Part shown: positions 35,095 through 45,100 of the stretch, piece after piece | Position numbering within the stretch: position 1 is the stretch's first letter | How the letters are laid out: each line of letters begins with the position of its first letter | Assembly: GCF_000017685.1 (NCBI RefSeq) | Contig: NC_010602.1 | Coordinates: forward strand, 992,001-1,056,000 | Direction of reading: 5' to 3' | DNA from: Leptospira biflexa serovar Patoc strain 'Patoc 1 (Paris)' | GTDB lineage: Bacteria; Spirochaetota; Leptospiria; Leptospirales; Leptospiraceae | Length of the DNA: 64,000 bases | Notes under the pieces: generated by a model | Told to the model about the DNA's origin: nothing | The model's input: only the letters and a program-made list of their open reading frames with translations | Database searches by the model: none | Translations under genes and position numbers: made by a program

Positions 35095-36488
35095 AAAAAA
35101 AATTCTTATCCTATCTGAAATCAAAAAGTAAAGCTCTTGGTATCATTTTGCTTATATATGTGACTCTCTCGTATCTTTTTACAATGTTTTCCAATGAAAG
35201 CATACGTAATCGATTCCGATCTCTTTCATACGTATTGTATCAAAATTTTTGGATCGAGAACGACCAAAATGTATATGCAATTGGAAACCAAAAAGAAAAA
35301 CCAATCTTTTCAAAACCAATTTTAAAACAAGTTTTGGTTTCGATGGAATTTCCAGCAACAGTCGAAGCGACCAAGGAATTACAATTACAAAGTAAACAAT
35401 CCGGTAGGATTCAAAAAATCCATGTCACAGAAGGGCAATCAGTCAAAAAAGGGCAACTATTAGTCGAGTTGGATGATGAACTACTACGATTGGAAGGTGA
35501 AAAATTGTCGATTTCGCTTGAAGTCACAAAGGCAAACCAAGTGATCAGTTTTCAGAAATGGAAACAGGCAGAAAAACTAATCGAAGTTAAAGTCCGTGAG
35601 ATCGATAAAAAAACCGAAATGTTGGAGATAGCAGAATCCGAGTGGGAAATGGCTAAGGATATCAAGGAGAAAAAAGAAATTTTATGGAAACAAGGATACA
35701 TATCTTTATCAGAACTAGACAAATGGAAGTTTGATGAAGAAAATAAACATGCAATTTACAAAAATATAAAACGTGATCGAGATAGTTTATTATCAGTCTT
35801 GAATTTAAATTTTGATTTAGAAGAACCAAACTTGCCTACGAAACTGAAACTTTGGAAAGAACAGAACACCATCATTGAAAGAACCGAATATGAATTGAGT
35901 CTCACAAATACAAAAATCCTAGAAAACCAAATAAAATTTAACAAACAAATGATTTCGGAATCAAAACTATTCGCTCCCAAAGCCGGGACGATACTGAAAG
36001 TTCATTTAAAAGAAGGGGAAATATCCAATCACCTAACTCTATTGAGTTTGATCGAAAATGGTGATCTTTCGATTTTGTTTCAAATAGGTGAGTCGGATTT
36101 AAAGTTAATCCAACCGGGGAAAAGAGTAGAATTCAAACCGAGTCTAGATGGTATGCCTGTCGCATTCGGCAAAATAGATACAGTCAGTGGTTATTTAGAA
36201 TCCAGAACTCATGGAATCGGAGTCAAGGTCAAATTATTCAAAAACCAACATTCTCTTATGACTGGAATGTTTGGAGTTGCGAAAGTGGATACCGACACTT
36301 CCAAAGATTTGTTGTTAGTTCCAAAAGATTCAGTGTTTGGTGATGGAGTATCAGGATTTTTTCTTTTTCTAAAAAAAGGAGAAACGATTCAAAAACGTTT
36401 TATACAATGCAAATCTTATAATGAAAAAGATATGGAAGTGATGAGTGGACTAAACTCTGAGGATTTGTTTCAAGTTAACGTAAAATGA
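35091..36488 (+). CDS. HlyD/RND-type periplasmic adaptor (membrane fusion protein)
   Basis: This 465-residue protein starts at ATG 35091, overlapping the previous stop. It has a membrane helix (residues 13-35), then a lipoyl-like half-motif (KQSGRIQKIHVTEGQSVKKGQLLVEL), a long coiled-coil hairpin (about residues 110-280), the second lipoyl half (LFAPKAGTILKVHLKEGE), and a beta-barrel domain (DLSILFQIGESDLKLIQPGKRVEF). This is the membrane-fusion protein layout linking inner-membrane RND pumps to TolC channels. The gene order adaptor-RND-RND supports this. The substrate is not readable. Confidence 0.87.
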   Translation: MKKKFLSYLKSKSKALGIILLIYVTLSYLFTMFSNESIRNRFRSLSYVLYQNFWIENDQNVYAIGNQKEKPIFSKPILKQVLVSMEFPATVEATKELQLQSKQSGRIQKIHVTEGQSVKKGQLLVELDDELLRLEGEKLSISLEVTKANQVISFQKWKQAEKLIEVKVREIDKKTEMLEIAESEWEMAKDIKEKKEILWKQGYISLSELDKWKFDEENKHAIYKNIKRDRDSLLSVLNLNFDLEEPNLPTKLKLWKEQNTIIERTEYELSLTNTKILENQIKFNKQMISESKLFAPKAGTILKVHLKEGEISNHLTLLSLIENGDLSILFQIGESDLKLIQPGKRVEFKPSLDGMPVAFGKIDTVSGYLESRTHGIGVKVKLFKNQHSLMTGMFGVAKVDTDTSKDLLLVPKDSVFGDGVSGFFLFLKKGETIQKRFIQCKSYNEKDMEVMSGLNSEDLFQVNVK

Positions 36489-39457
36489 ATCTTATTGATC
36501 CAATAGTTCGGTTTTATCTCAGTCACAATCGTTTGTGTTGGGTCGGATTGATATTTATTTTTATGGCAGTATTTTTCCGATTGGATCGATTGAAGGTTCA
36601 ATTATTACCGAATCTCACTCCACTCAAATATTTTGTCACCACTCCATTTCCAAATCATTCGGCAGAAGATGTTGATCTTACATTAAGTTTACCGATGTCA
36701 AATAGGATCTCATCTGTTAATTCTGTTAAAGGATTGAAGACCAATTCAGTTCACGGAAAATCCACTATCGAAATTGAATTACAATTGGGAGCTCCCATTT
36801 TGGAATTTAAAGAGGAACTGTACCAGTTGTTATCTGAAATTAGAGATGAGTTACCAAATGGAGTTGGGGTCCCTAAAGTGATGGTAGGGAGTGAATTTCG
36901 AAATCCCTTTTTTGAATTTACAGTGAATCCAAATTTGATTCGAAACAAGTCTCAAATTTCTGCTTCTATCGATCAGTTGCGATACAAAATTGAAAGAATT
37001 TCGGGTGTGATAGAAGTAATTCAAATCGGAGATCTTAAACCTTCTCTCCTTGTTTCGTTCAATGAATCGAAACTCAATTTACTCCCATTGAAAGTAAGGG
37101 ACCTCGAATATCAAATCACAGCGGGATTACAAACTGGATCCCTTGGAAAACTTTTGGAAGTAAACCAAGATGTAGAAATTAAATTTGATTCGGAAATTAA
37201 GTCTTTGGCAGAACTTCAAAAATTTCCGATCCATCTAGGAGATGGGAAATGGATTCCGATCGAAGATATAGCAGATGTTTCCTTGGCAACATTGCCTTCT
37301 GATCAAATCATTGGAACCAATGGAGAAGGGACAGTTTATTTTGGAGTGTTAGTGGATCCAACAAAAGATCCTCTAAAAATTTCGAATCAAATCCTGCATA
37401 TTTTAAAGGAAAATCAATCATCTCTCCACCCCAAAGTATTTTATGATTCCTCAAGAGAATTAAAATCTCAAATCAATCAATTCGTTTTCTTTTTGATTAT
37501 CAGTCTATTTTCTGCATTGGTTTTTTCTTATCTTTCTTATAAAGAATGGTTACCTGTGATTTGTTTGTTTGTCTCAGTTATTTTTTCACTTGTTTACTTT
37601 TTTCATTTTTTAGTTTTTTTTTCCTTATCCATTAATCTATTAAGTTTGAGTGGGATTTCTGTTGGGATCGGTATGTTGTTTGATGCCAATAATTTAATTT
37701 ATTATTCCATACAATCGAGTTGGAAAGATCAGAAAGATAAGTTGGTTGCGGTTTCGCATGGAATTCGCCATGTGATCATATCTTTGTTTTCATCAGGATT
37801 CACGACCATGGTTGTGATCTTTCCTTTGTTGTTTTATGTTCACGAATGGCAGGATTTTTTTTATGACATTGGGCTTAGTATTGTACTTTTGGTATTTTCA
37901 TCCTTGCTAACATCCGTTACAGTTGTTCCTTTGTTTGTTTTTACATTTGCCGCAAAAGTATCAAATAAAAGTGCAAGTGAGTCTCCTACATTATTCATTT
38001 GGAATGGTAATACAAAGTGGAAGATGAGTAAAAAAGGATCATTCATATTCTTTCTCTTGTTCGGTATTTATATTTTCCATTCCATCGGATGGGATTCCAA
38101 AAAATTTCAAATTTTTCCAAAACCAAATTCAATAGGCAAAATGGTTCAATTCACACCGAAAGTGAGACTTGGTATGAATGAAGAGCGTTTTTTTATCCAA
38201 GAAATACGAAATAAATTCAAAAAACTTGATCATAACCTGGATGTTTTGATTTTACCTATCCTTTCGGATGGAGGATCCATTCCTCACCAATACGCCATTC
38301 CTTTCCTCATCAAATGGTTTAGTGATGGGAATTCAAACATTGAATTAGATCTTTCGGAATCCATTGATCCCACTCGTTGGAATTTACAATGGATGGATCT
38401 TCCCTCAGAATTGTTTTTATCGTTACCATTTGTTCCGTATGATTCCGTTGTGGTCTCTCATGACGATCTGGAAAATTTAATCCATTGGGAGAAGGAATTC
38501 CAATCGTTGTCCGAACGAATGGCAGAGGGAAGATTTGCTTTTTTACCAAGTCCTATTACGTTGAAAACCTGGAAATCCATTCCTTTTTTAAACTCTGAAC
38601 TATCACCCGATTTGGATGATTTGAAGCTGAGAGTGTCACTAACAAATGTTCCAAATTACATTGGTATGGTGGGTATTCAAAACCCAATGCCTTTATATTT
38701 TGAATTCAAAAACATGAATCGGTTGCAGTCCAATCAAACTTCGAACCTACTTCCAAACTTCAAATCAGCTTCAAAAGAATCAATTTTTCCTGATACCTTA
38801 TTTCAAATGGAAGAAAAACAAAGTTATTCGGAGTTTAGAAGAGAATCAGGTAGGTTTTATTTGGAATGGATAGGGGATTGGGATATAAAATCTCAACTCA
38901 CTCAACTGCATCAGAATGGATTTCATTATGTTATCCGATCCGAAAAGAAAGAGATGATTTCATTTTTTCTAATACTTATGATTTTACTTGTATGTTCATT
39001 TTTATTTATCTATTTAACATTGGTTGGAATCTTTGAGTCTTTTTTTCGACCAGCAGTCTATCTAATGATGAGCATATTGTATTCGTTTGTCGTTATCTCT
39101 TTTTTGTTTTTATTTGTTTCACAAATTCATTTCGGCCATTACATGGGTCTTGTTGTTTTGATTGGACTTTCATTGGATAGTATTTCTTTGTTTGGCGAGA
39201 GATGGGAAGAGACTAAGAAACTTCATAATATTTCTGATAGAATCAATCACATATTTAATTGGATGAAAAAACCTGTGATTCTAAATGCAGGTAGCACTTT
39301 TTTTGGATTGCTCCCTGTTGTAATGATTTCATTCCCAGGTTCGGAGTTTGTTCGAGCCATCGCAGTGACAATTTGTATTGGAATTCTAGTTTCCGCCTAT
39401 TTTGTATTCAAGATTTATCCAATTGTATTCTCAAAGTATTTGAATGCCCGTGTGTAA
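36485..39457 (+). CDS. RND-family inner-membrane transporter, first of a tandem pair
   Basis: This 990-residue protein overlaps the adaptor by 4 bases. It follows the RND plan: TM1 (18-36), first porter loop (TPFPNHSAEDVDLTLSLP; VPKVMVG), a TM2-TM6 block, second porter loop, and a TM8-TM12 block. In TM4 the usual VDDAIV motif is FDANNL, leaving one Asp (Asp400), as in metal-efflux RND proteins. In TM10 the position of the AcrB Lys940 appears to be Asp898 (GLSLDSISL). Energy coupling could therefore be altered. Substrate is unknown; similarity to CusA-type proteins is only by motif. The second RND follows after 3 bases. Confidence 0.87.
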   Translation: MNLIDPIVRFYLSHNRLCWVGLIFIFMAVFFRLDRLKVQLLPNLTPLKYFVTTPFPNHSAEDVDLTLSLPMSNRISSVNSVKGLKTNSVHGKSTIEIELQLGAPILEFKEELYQLLSEIRDELPNGVGVPKVMVGSEFRNPFFEFTVNPNLIRNKSQISASIDQLRYKIERISGVIEVIQIGDLKPSLLVSFNESKLNLLPLKVRDLEYQITAGLQTGSLGKLLEVNQDVEIKFDSEIKSLAELQKFPIHLGDGKWIPIEDIADVSLATLPSDQIIGTNGEGTVYFGVLVDPTKDPLKISNQILHILKENQSSLHPKVFYDSSRELKSQINQFVFFLIISLFSALVFSYLSYKEWLPVICLFVSVIFSLVYFFHFLVFFSLSINLLSLSGISVGIGMLFDANNLIYYSIQSSWKDQKDKLVAVSHGIRHVIISLFSSGFTTMVVIFPLLFYVHEWQDFFYDIGLSIVLLVFSSLLTSVTVVPLFVFTFAAKVSNKSASESPTLFIWNGNTKWKMSKKGSFIFFLLFGIYIFHSIGWDSKKFQIFPKPNSIGKMVQFTPKVRLGMNEERFFIQEIRNKFKKLDHNLDVLILPILSDGGSIPHQYAIPFLIKWFSDGNSNIELDLSESIDPTRWNLQWMDLPSELFLSLPFVPYDSVVVSHDDLENLIHWEKEFQSLSERMAEGRFAFLPSPITLKTWKSIPFLNSELSPDLDDLKLRVSLTNVPNYIGMVGIQNPMPLYFEFKNMNRLQSNQTSNLLPNFKSASKESIFPDTLFQMEEKQSYSEFRRESGRFYLEWIGDWDIKSQLTQLHQNGFHYVIRSEKKEMISFFLILMILLVCSFLFIYLTLVGIFESFFRPAVYLMMSILYSFVVISFLFLFVSQIHFGHYMGLVVLIGLSLDSISLFGERWEETKKLHNISDRINHIFNWMKKPVILNAGSTFFGLLPVVMISFPGSEFVRAIAVTICIGILVSAYFVFKIYPIVFSKYLNARV

Positions 39458-39460
39458 TGT

Positions 39461-42130
39461 ATGAGTTTTCCCTTTGTTAAGAGAATGAAATACCAGTTGT
39501 TTATGGTATTTGGATTGATTGTTTTAATTTCAATTCTAAAAATCAGAGAAATCAAGTTAGGCGATGCTAAGGTTATGGAAGATGTTGAAACTTTAGTCAT
39601 CACTCAGAATTGGCCCAGCAAAACAGCCAGACAAATCGAAGAAAATGTAACCAAACCATGGGAAATGATCCTTAAATCTGTTGACGGTTATTTGGAATTA
39701 AAATCGATTTCTGATCATGGAAATTTAGCACTCTACTTAACGTTGAGTCCAGAATTTCCCAAAGAAGAATTACTCCAATCAGTTCGAAATGTGTACATTC
39801 TAAATCAAAACAAGTTTCCTCGAGACATTCATTTTCCCCGATTTGTTTATGATAAAGATAAAGAATTTCATTTCATTCTTCTGAAAAAGGTAAAGTCTGA
39901 TCGGACTTCATCCCTTTCTGATTTGGAACAAAGGATCAAAGACATTGATTATGTGACGAAATTTGTATACCAACCCGAATTTGAGAGGGAAATACAAATC
40001 AAAGTGGACCATCTATCCTTATTACAATCATCACAACCAACAATGGTTCAAATTTACCAGTCCATACGTCGTCATTTTGAAGGTGTGAGAATGGATACAA
40101 GTCGTGAGGAGTATTTTGTTACGGACTACCCTATCAAACCAATGGAGTGGGGGAAAATCCAAATTCAATTTGGAAATTTCGGAAAAGTTTCACTCGGACA
40201 AATTGCTAGAGTGGAAGTGGAGCAAGTTGATGCAAAAAAAAATACAAGAGTGAATGGGAAAAGTTTCGAATCCATCCTCATCCATACCGACAGCGGATTT
40301 AGACAATTGTTATTAGAATTGAAGTTAGTTGGGATACTAAAAAGTTTTCCAGATTGGGAAATTGTTTTTTCCTCCCAAGAGGAATTATTCACAAACACTG
40401 TTGAATTGGTTTTCTTTTATCTATTGATCGAATCTTACTTAATGATATACCTAGGTTTGTACAAACGGAAATGGCTCGAAGCTTTCGTTTTCAGTTTTAG
40501 TTTTCTTCTATTTCTCATTGTCGTATTTTTTTTCCTTCACTTGTTTCAAATTCCCATCGGTGATTCTGGTTTCGTATTTTTGTTTGTTCTGAAATTATTT
40601 TTTCCTTTTGTACGTTTTCAACGTGTTTTATACCATAAGAAACAGATTGGGGGCTTTGTTTTATTATTTTCTGTTTTGGTATGGCTAGAGTGGATTCCCA
40701 TCTCTATCTTTGTTTTGATTTTTATTTTTTTCAATAGTCTTGCAGTGTATCCTTTCTGTCGGAATTTGATTCTGGTATTTTTGAAACGAAAATGTGTTCT
40801 CACCTTAAACTTATCTACGTTCCAAATTTCATTTCTGAATCGAATTTTAAATCCGAAACCAATTTCAAATCCTGGCGCTTTCTTTATGATCTCTGGTCTT
40901 GTCCTTTTGTTTTCATTTTTTTATTCAGTGGAGGGCCTTTGGGTTTCGTTTCCCATCACATCCAATCAAAGTAGTATCCAACATGCTCGACTCGAATTTC
41001 CTACCTATACTTCGGAATCTGAAATCAATCGAGTCACAAGGCAGGTGGAAGAAGCAATTTTAAGCCAACATTGGACCAAATTACTTGTTGTGACTCAAAA
41101 AAATTTTCGTTCCGAGTTTTATTTAAAACTGGCTGAATTGACAAACCCTCAACTATTTTCTACTTTGCCAACGGAAATGGGGTATTTCCATTTTGTAAAA
41201 GGTAAAGCAGTCCAAGACACTAACACACTTCGTTTTACAAATCAGGATCCGATTGCATTGGAAGTTTCTATTTTGAAGTTATTACCTTGGCTGAAAAGTA
41301 GGAAGGAGATTAAGGAAGTTGTTTTAGGATTTCAAAAAGCGAGTGAAGGATTAAAGTTTCAATCGAATTCAACTCATCGTGTTAAAATGAAAGCAGATGT
41401 CGATCCAACCATCAAAGAGTCAAGTTTTCAATTGAATCCAACCGTCGTTGCGAAAATGCCTTTGGAAGAGAAAATAGTCGATGTGAAACTTATGCTCAAT
41501 AAAACAATTTCAAAAGAGGAGTTTCGGAAACAACCCGTACCAACAAGAAACGGGAGTTTGGTATTTCTCGATTCTTTTCGAAATTTTTCTTCCATTAAAA
41601 ATTTTGGGAGGATCTATCATAAAAATACTGAGACAAGTATGGAAATTTTGATCAAAGGAGAATCGCTCCCATGGGAAACAATTGAGGATGGGATTCGAAA
41701 TTTTCTAAAAAACGATGAGACAGAGTATGCAGAACGTACTGAAACGAAATCAGGAGAACCACACTTTAGATTGGTGTTTTTTGTTATCCTCGTATCCGTT
41801 TTGTTCTTTCGGAAACAATATTACAAAGAGTATGTATCTTTTGTAATCACGATCACTTTTATATGGAAATTCCAATCGATTCTTTTTACAAGAGACTATC
41901 TTCAATTGGGTATGGTAATCTTAGTTTATCTATTTTTTAGTTTCACAATTCGAAAGAAAAATCAATGTTTGGCTCATTCAAATACCTTTATCATTGGATC
42001 ATTATTTCTTTCCTATGTGTATCCTTGGAATGGTGGGGTTTACCTGTTTGAATCAATGTTTTTGATCTTTGCCTTTGGATATTTTTATCAAAAAAGCCTT
42101 CATTATCTAAAAAATATTCAAACCAGTTAA
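39461..42130 (+). CDS. Degenerate RND-family transporter, second of the tandem pair
   Basis: This 889-residue protein also follows the RND plan: TM1 (13-28), a porter loop with VITQNWPSKTARQIEENVTKPWE, which recalls the PGAS-type start of RND porter loops, and two blocks of hydrophobic segments. It is shorter than the usual 1030 residues, and the central membrane block has no acidic residue in the TM4-like segment (FVFLFVLKLFFPFVRF). TM10 is similarly uncharged. A proton-relay role is therefore unlikely; it may form a mixed trimer with the first RND, as MdtB/MdtC do, or serve a structural role. An A/T-rich gap of 33 bases with a T8 run separates it from the giant gene. Confidence 0.8.
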   Translation: MSFPFVKRMKYQLFMVFGLIVLISILKIREIKLGDAKVMEDVETLVITQNWPSKTARQIEENVTKPWEMILKSVDGYLELKSISDHGNLALYLTLSPEFPKEELLQSVRNVYILNQNKFPRDIHFPRFVYDKDKEFHFILLKKVKSDRTSSLSDLEQRIKDIDYVTKFVYQPEFEREIQIKVDHLSLLQSSQPTMVQIYQSIRRHFEGVRMDTSREEYFVTDYPIKPMEWGKIQIQFGNFGKVSLGQIARVEVEQVDAKKNTRVNGKSFESILIHTDSGFRQLLLELKLVGILKSFPDWEIVFSSQEELFTNTVELVFFYLLIESYLMIYLGLYKRKWLEAFVFSFSFLLFLIVVFFFLHLFQIPIGDSGFVFLFVLKLFFPFVRFQRVLYHKKQIGGFVLLFSVLVWLEWIPISIFVLIFIFFNSLAVYPFCRNLILVFLKRKCVLTLNLSTFQISFLNRILNPKPISNPGAFFMISGLVLLFSFFYSVEGLWVSFPITSNQSSIQHARLEFPTYTSESEINRVTRQVEEAILSQHWTKLLVVTQKNFRSEFYLKLAELTNPQLFSTLPTEMGYFHFVKGKAVQDTNTLRFTNQDPIALEVSILKLLPWLKSRKEIKEVVLGFQKASEGLKFQSNSTHRVKMKADVDPTIKESSFQLNPTVVAKMPLEEKIVDVKLMLNKTISKEEFRKQPVPTRNGSLVFLDSFRNFSSIKNFGRIYHKNTETSMEILIKGESLPWETIEDGIRNFLKNDETEYAERTETKSGEPHFRLVFFVILVSVLFFRKQYYKEYVSFVITITFIWKFQSILFTRDYLQLGMVILVYLFFSFTIRKKNQCLAHSNTFIIGSLFLSYVYPWNGGVYLFESMFLIFAFGYFYQKSLHYLKNIQTS

Positions 42131-42147
42131 TCTTTTTTTTACCTCAT

Positions 42148-42161
42148 AGAACGGAGGTTCT
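42148..42161 (+). promoter_or_regulatory. Shine-Dalgarno in the loop of a small hairpin before the giant gene
   Basis: AGAAC (42148-42152), loop GGAG, and GTTCT (42157-42161) form a 5-bp hairpin immediately before ATG 42164. The ribosome-binding sequence (CGGAGG) is the loop and one arm. The element could modulate translation of the 1965-residue protein or be chance. Confidence 0.4.
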
Positions 42162-42163
42162 TT

Positions 42164-45100
42164 ATGGTAAACGATCGCACTGGTTTTAGAGCCGTATCTA
42201 TCATCCTTGTTTTAATGTTATTTCTCACGGAAAAGAACGTCTTGGCCCAATCCATCCAAGATTCATGGAACATACCTGAATACAATTCCAATGATTATGC
42301 TGATATTTATGCGAATGTCTATTTTTTTGATTCCTTATCCGAGTGGGAGAGTCGGGTGGAAGAAATATTGACCAATGCAATGGTTTCTTGGCAGGAAGAA
42401 GCGAATCGTCAGATTGAAGAATTACTCATCAATGAACATGGTGAAGACTTTTATATTTCAAATGAGGGTTATATAGATGAAAGGCGAAGATCTTTCACCT
42501 CTGAAGTGGCAGTATTTTACTCTGATTGGGAAAATGATTTGTTAAATGATTATTTTCTCAATCGAACTGCCTTTTTAGAGAAACTTGAGTCAGGGAAAAT
42601 TGATGCGCTTTACTTCCAAAGATTAGGAAAGGAGTCGATTTACGAAGATTATACGAAAGAAGAAATGTTGTTACACGAGAATAGAGAGAAAATATTACAA
42701 GCAGCGGCGGAATGGGAATATTCCTGGGAGAGATCGAAACAAGAAGGCTTGGATTCATTTGCTTCTTCCTTAGAACAATTAGAACAAAATTATTTGTCGT
42801 ATTTGAATTCGCTCCAAGAAACTGAAAATCAGTTTGTTACTAATTTACAAGCAATCAATGAATATAAGGAAACAGTTTACCTAGCTCTAACGGATATGAT
42901 CGGTCAAATGAAATCAGGATTGGATTCTTCGTGTGAATTGAGTAGTGGTTGCCAATATAGAAATTATGACGGTAGCTTAAATGAAGCTGGCAAAATATTT
43001 TCAAAATTCATTCAGGAAATTTCAGAAGAACTTGTTATGAATGATAAAAATCCGGATCTGATGTTAACTCAGATTGCCTATAAAATGAATGATTTTTTGA
43101 AAGATGAATCAAACAAAGCTTTTTCTGAGTATAATTATTTTCAAGATCGAATCTTAACATACCAAACAGGTTTTGATTTAAACCTGAATAATACCAAATC
43201 AAAGTTTGATCTTTCCGCTGCGGAATGGATTCTTAGAAATCAAACATACTATGATTTGTCTTCTAGTGTAAAATTTGAAAATTGGACAGCCAATCCAGTT
43301 GATGTAGGTATTTTCGCTGGAATTTATGATCCCGAACTCAAATCAATCTTTCAATCCATCCATCATTCAGATTATGATCGTCTGGCGGAAGTTCTGAATG
43401 CAAAACTCGGTGAAAGTCGAAAGGTACAAAACATCATTGGTGCCAATTTATATACCGATGCATATCATTTTATCAATAATTTAAACTTACTTGGATTGGG
43501 CGTTCCTTTTGATCGTGCTCATCATGTTCAGGGTAATTTAATGTTAGATGGTCATAACAAATATGGGTTTTGGCAGGCAGAAGTCAATCTGACGGTATTA
43601 ACTCCAGGAACGTATTCTTATCAGATGGGGGCCATTGGGTATTCGGTTCTGTATGAGATGTATGATGAAACCTCACAGCAATCTTCTTTGTATTGGAATT
43701 CAAATTTTTCTCAATTAAACAACCAAAGTTTACACTTTGAAAACAAATTGATGCCTGCCATCAGTCATTGGGAAAAAAAAACAAAAGAATATTCTGATTC
43801 CTTTGCGACGTGGTCAAATTCAAAGGAGAATTTGATTGAACAAGCGAAGTTGGATTTTCAAACCAATCGAATCCAATTAGAAAATGCAAAGGAAAACTGG
43901 GTTCAAAAGTTAGAAGAAGAAGGAAGGAGTGGATGGAAATCATGGAATGAATTGTATCTTGTGGGAGAAATCAGTGAGTCAAAACCAAATCATGTACCAA
44001 CTCAAATTGAAATGAATCTGTCTCCGATCGGTGACCTGTCCCAACTGAATCATTTTCAATCACTTTCGCAGTTTGATAGCAATGGGATTGAGATCCAAGT
44101 GGGAGATAACTCAATTGTTGATCACTTTCAAAAAACCATTTTTGGAGTAAACCAATATGCATCTGTAATTCAAATGAATCATGAGTTGGAAACATTTCAA
44201 AAATCGGAACAATCAAAGCTCATCAACCAACTAACTTATGGTTTAAATACGGAACTAATCGGTAATCGAAAATTATCTAAAGAAGAATCCATTTTAATCG
44301 GATCGGTTGATTATTCAAAATTGAATACCGAAGAACAAAAAAATTACGGTAAGTGTTATGAAGATCCAAGTTCAGTCATTTGCACTAGTTTACTGAAAAA
44401 AGAATTTGATGTCTCAGATCCGAATCAAGGCGGAACAGTCACAATAAGCAAGGAAATTTTCAACGGAATGTTAGGTAGTAGAGATGATAAGGGAGAATAC
44501 ACTGCATCCAAATCAATCATTAGCAAACAAATAGTTCTCGGTTCCATTGGGAAAATACAAAGCAGCGATCGTAAGGATTTTTTTACAGAGTGGACGAATG
44601 AAGATTGGGAAACAATACAAAATCGAAAGAATCAGATCGCAAATGATTTTATCAATCAGTCTTTAAAGAATGATCAAAAACAATTGGTTAACAATCTGAA
44701 AACCATTGAAAATTTAAATGAAAAAAATTATCAGAACTATTTAGTCAAAAAAGAATCCCAAGAGAATGTCGATTCATTTGTTCAGGAGTTAGCGATTGCT
44801 TATTTGACTGGTGGAATGAGTGGAGTAAAAGCTTCTTTGTCTGCCAAAGCTGAATCTGCGATCAATAGTGAACTTGCAAAAACTTGGGTTCGTGCCACTG
44901 GGGGAAATGAACAAGACATCCAATTGGTTTCGATGGCAATCGAATTTATGAAAGGTCGGATGAGCGCAAATAAAATCAAGTCGAGAGACAATTTTATTTC
45001 TATCAAAAATCCAATCCAATCTTTCGAAAAAGTTATAGGCAAAACTTTGTCTCAAACCCTCCAATCAATGGATAAAATATCGGATGGTTTGATCAGCGTT

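Noticed and set aside
39461..42130. Reading the second RND gene as a frameshifted fragment of the first
   Set aside because: It has its own TM1, both membrane blocks and an uninterrupted frame of 889 codons, so it is a complete diverged gene rather than a fragment.
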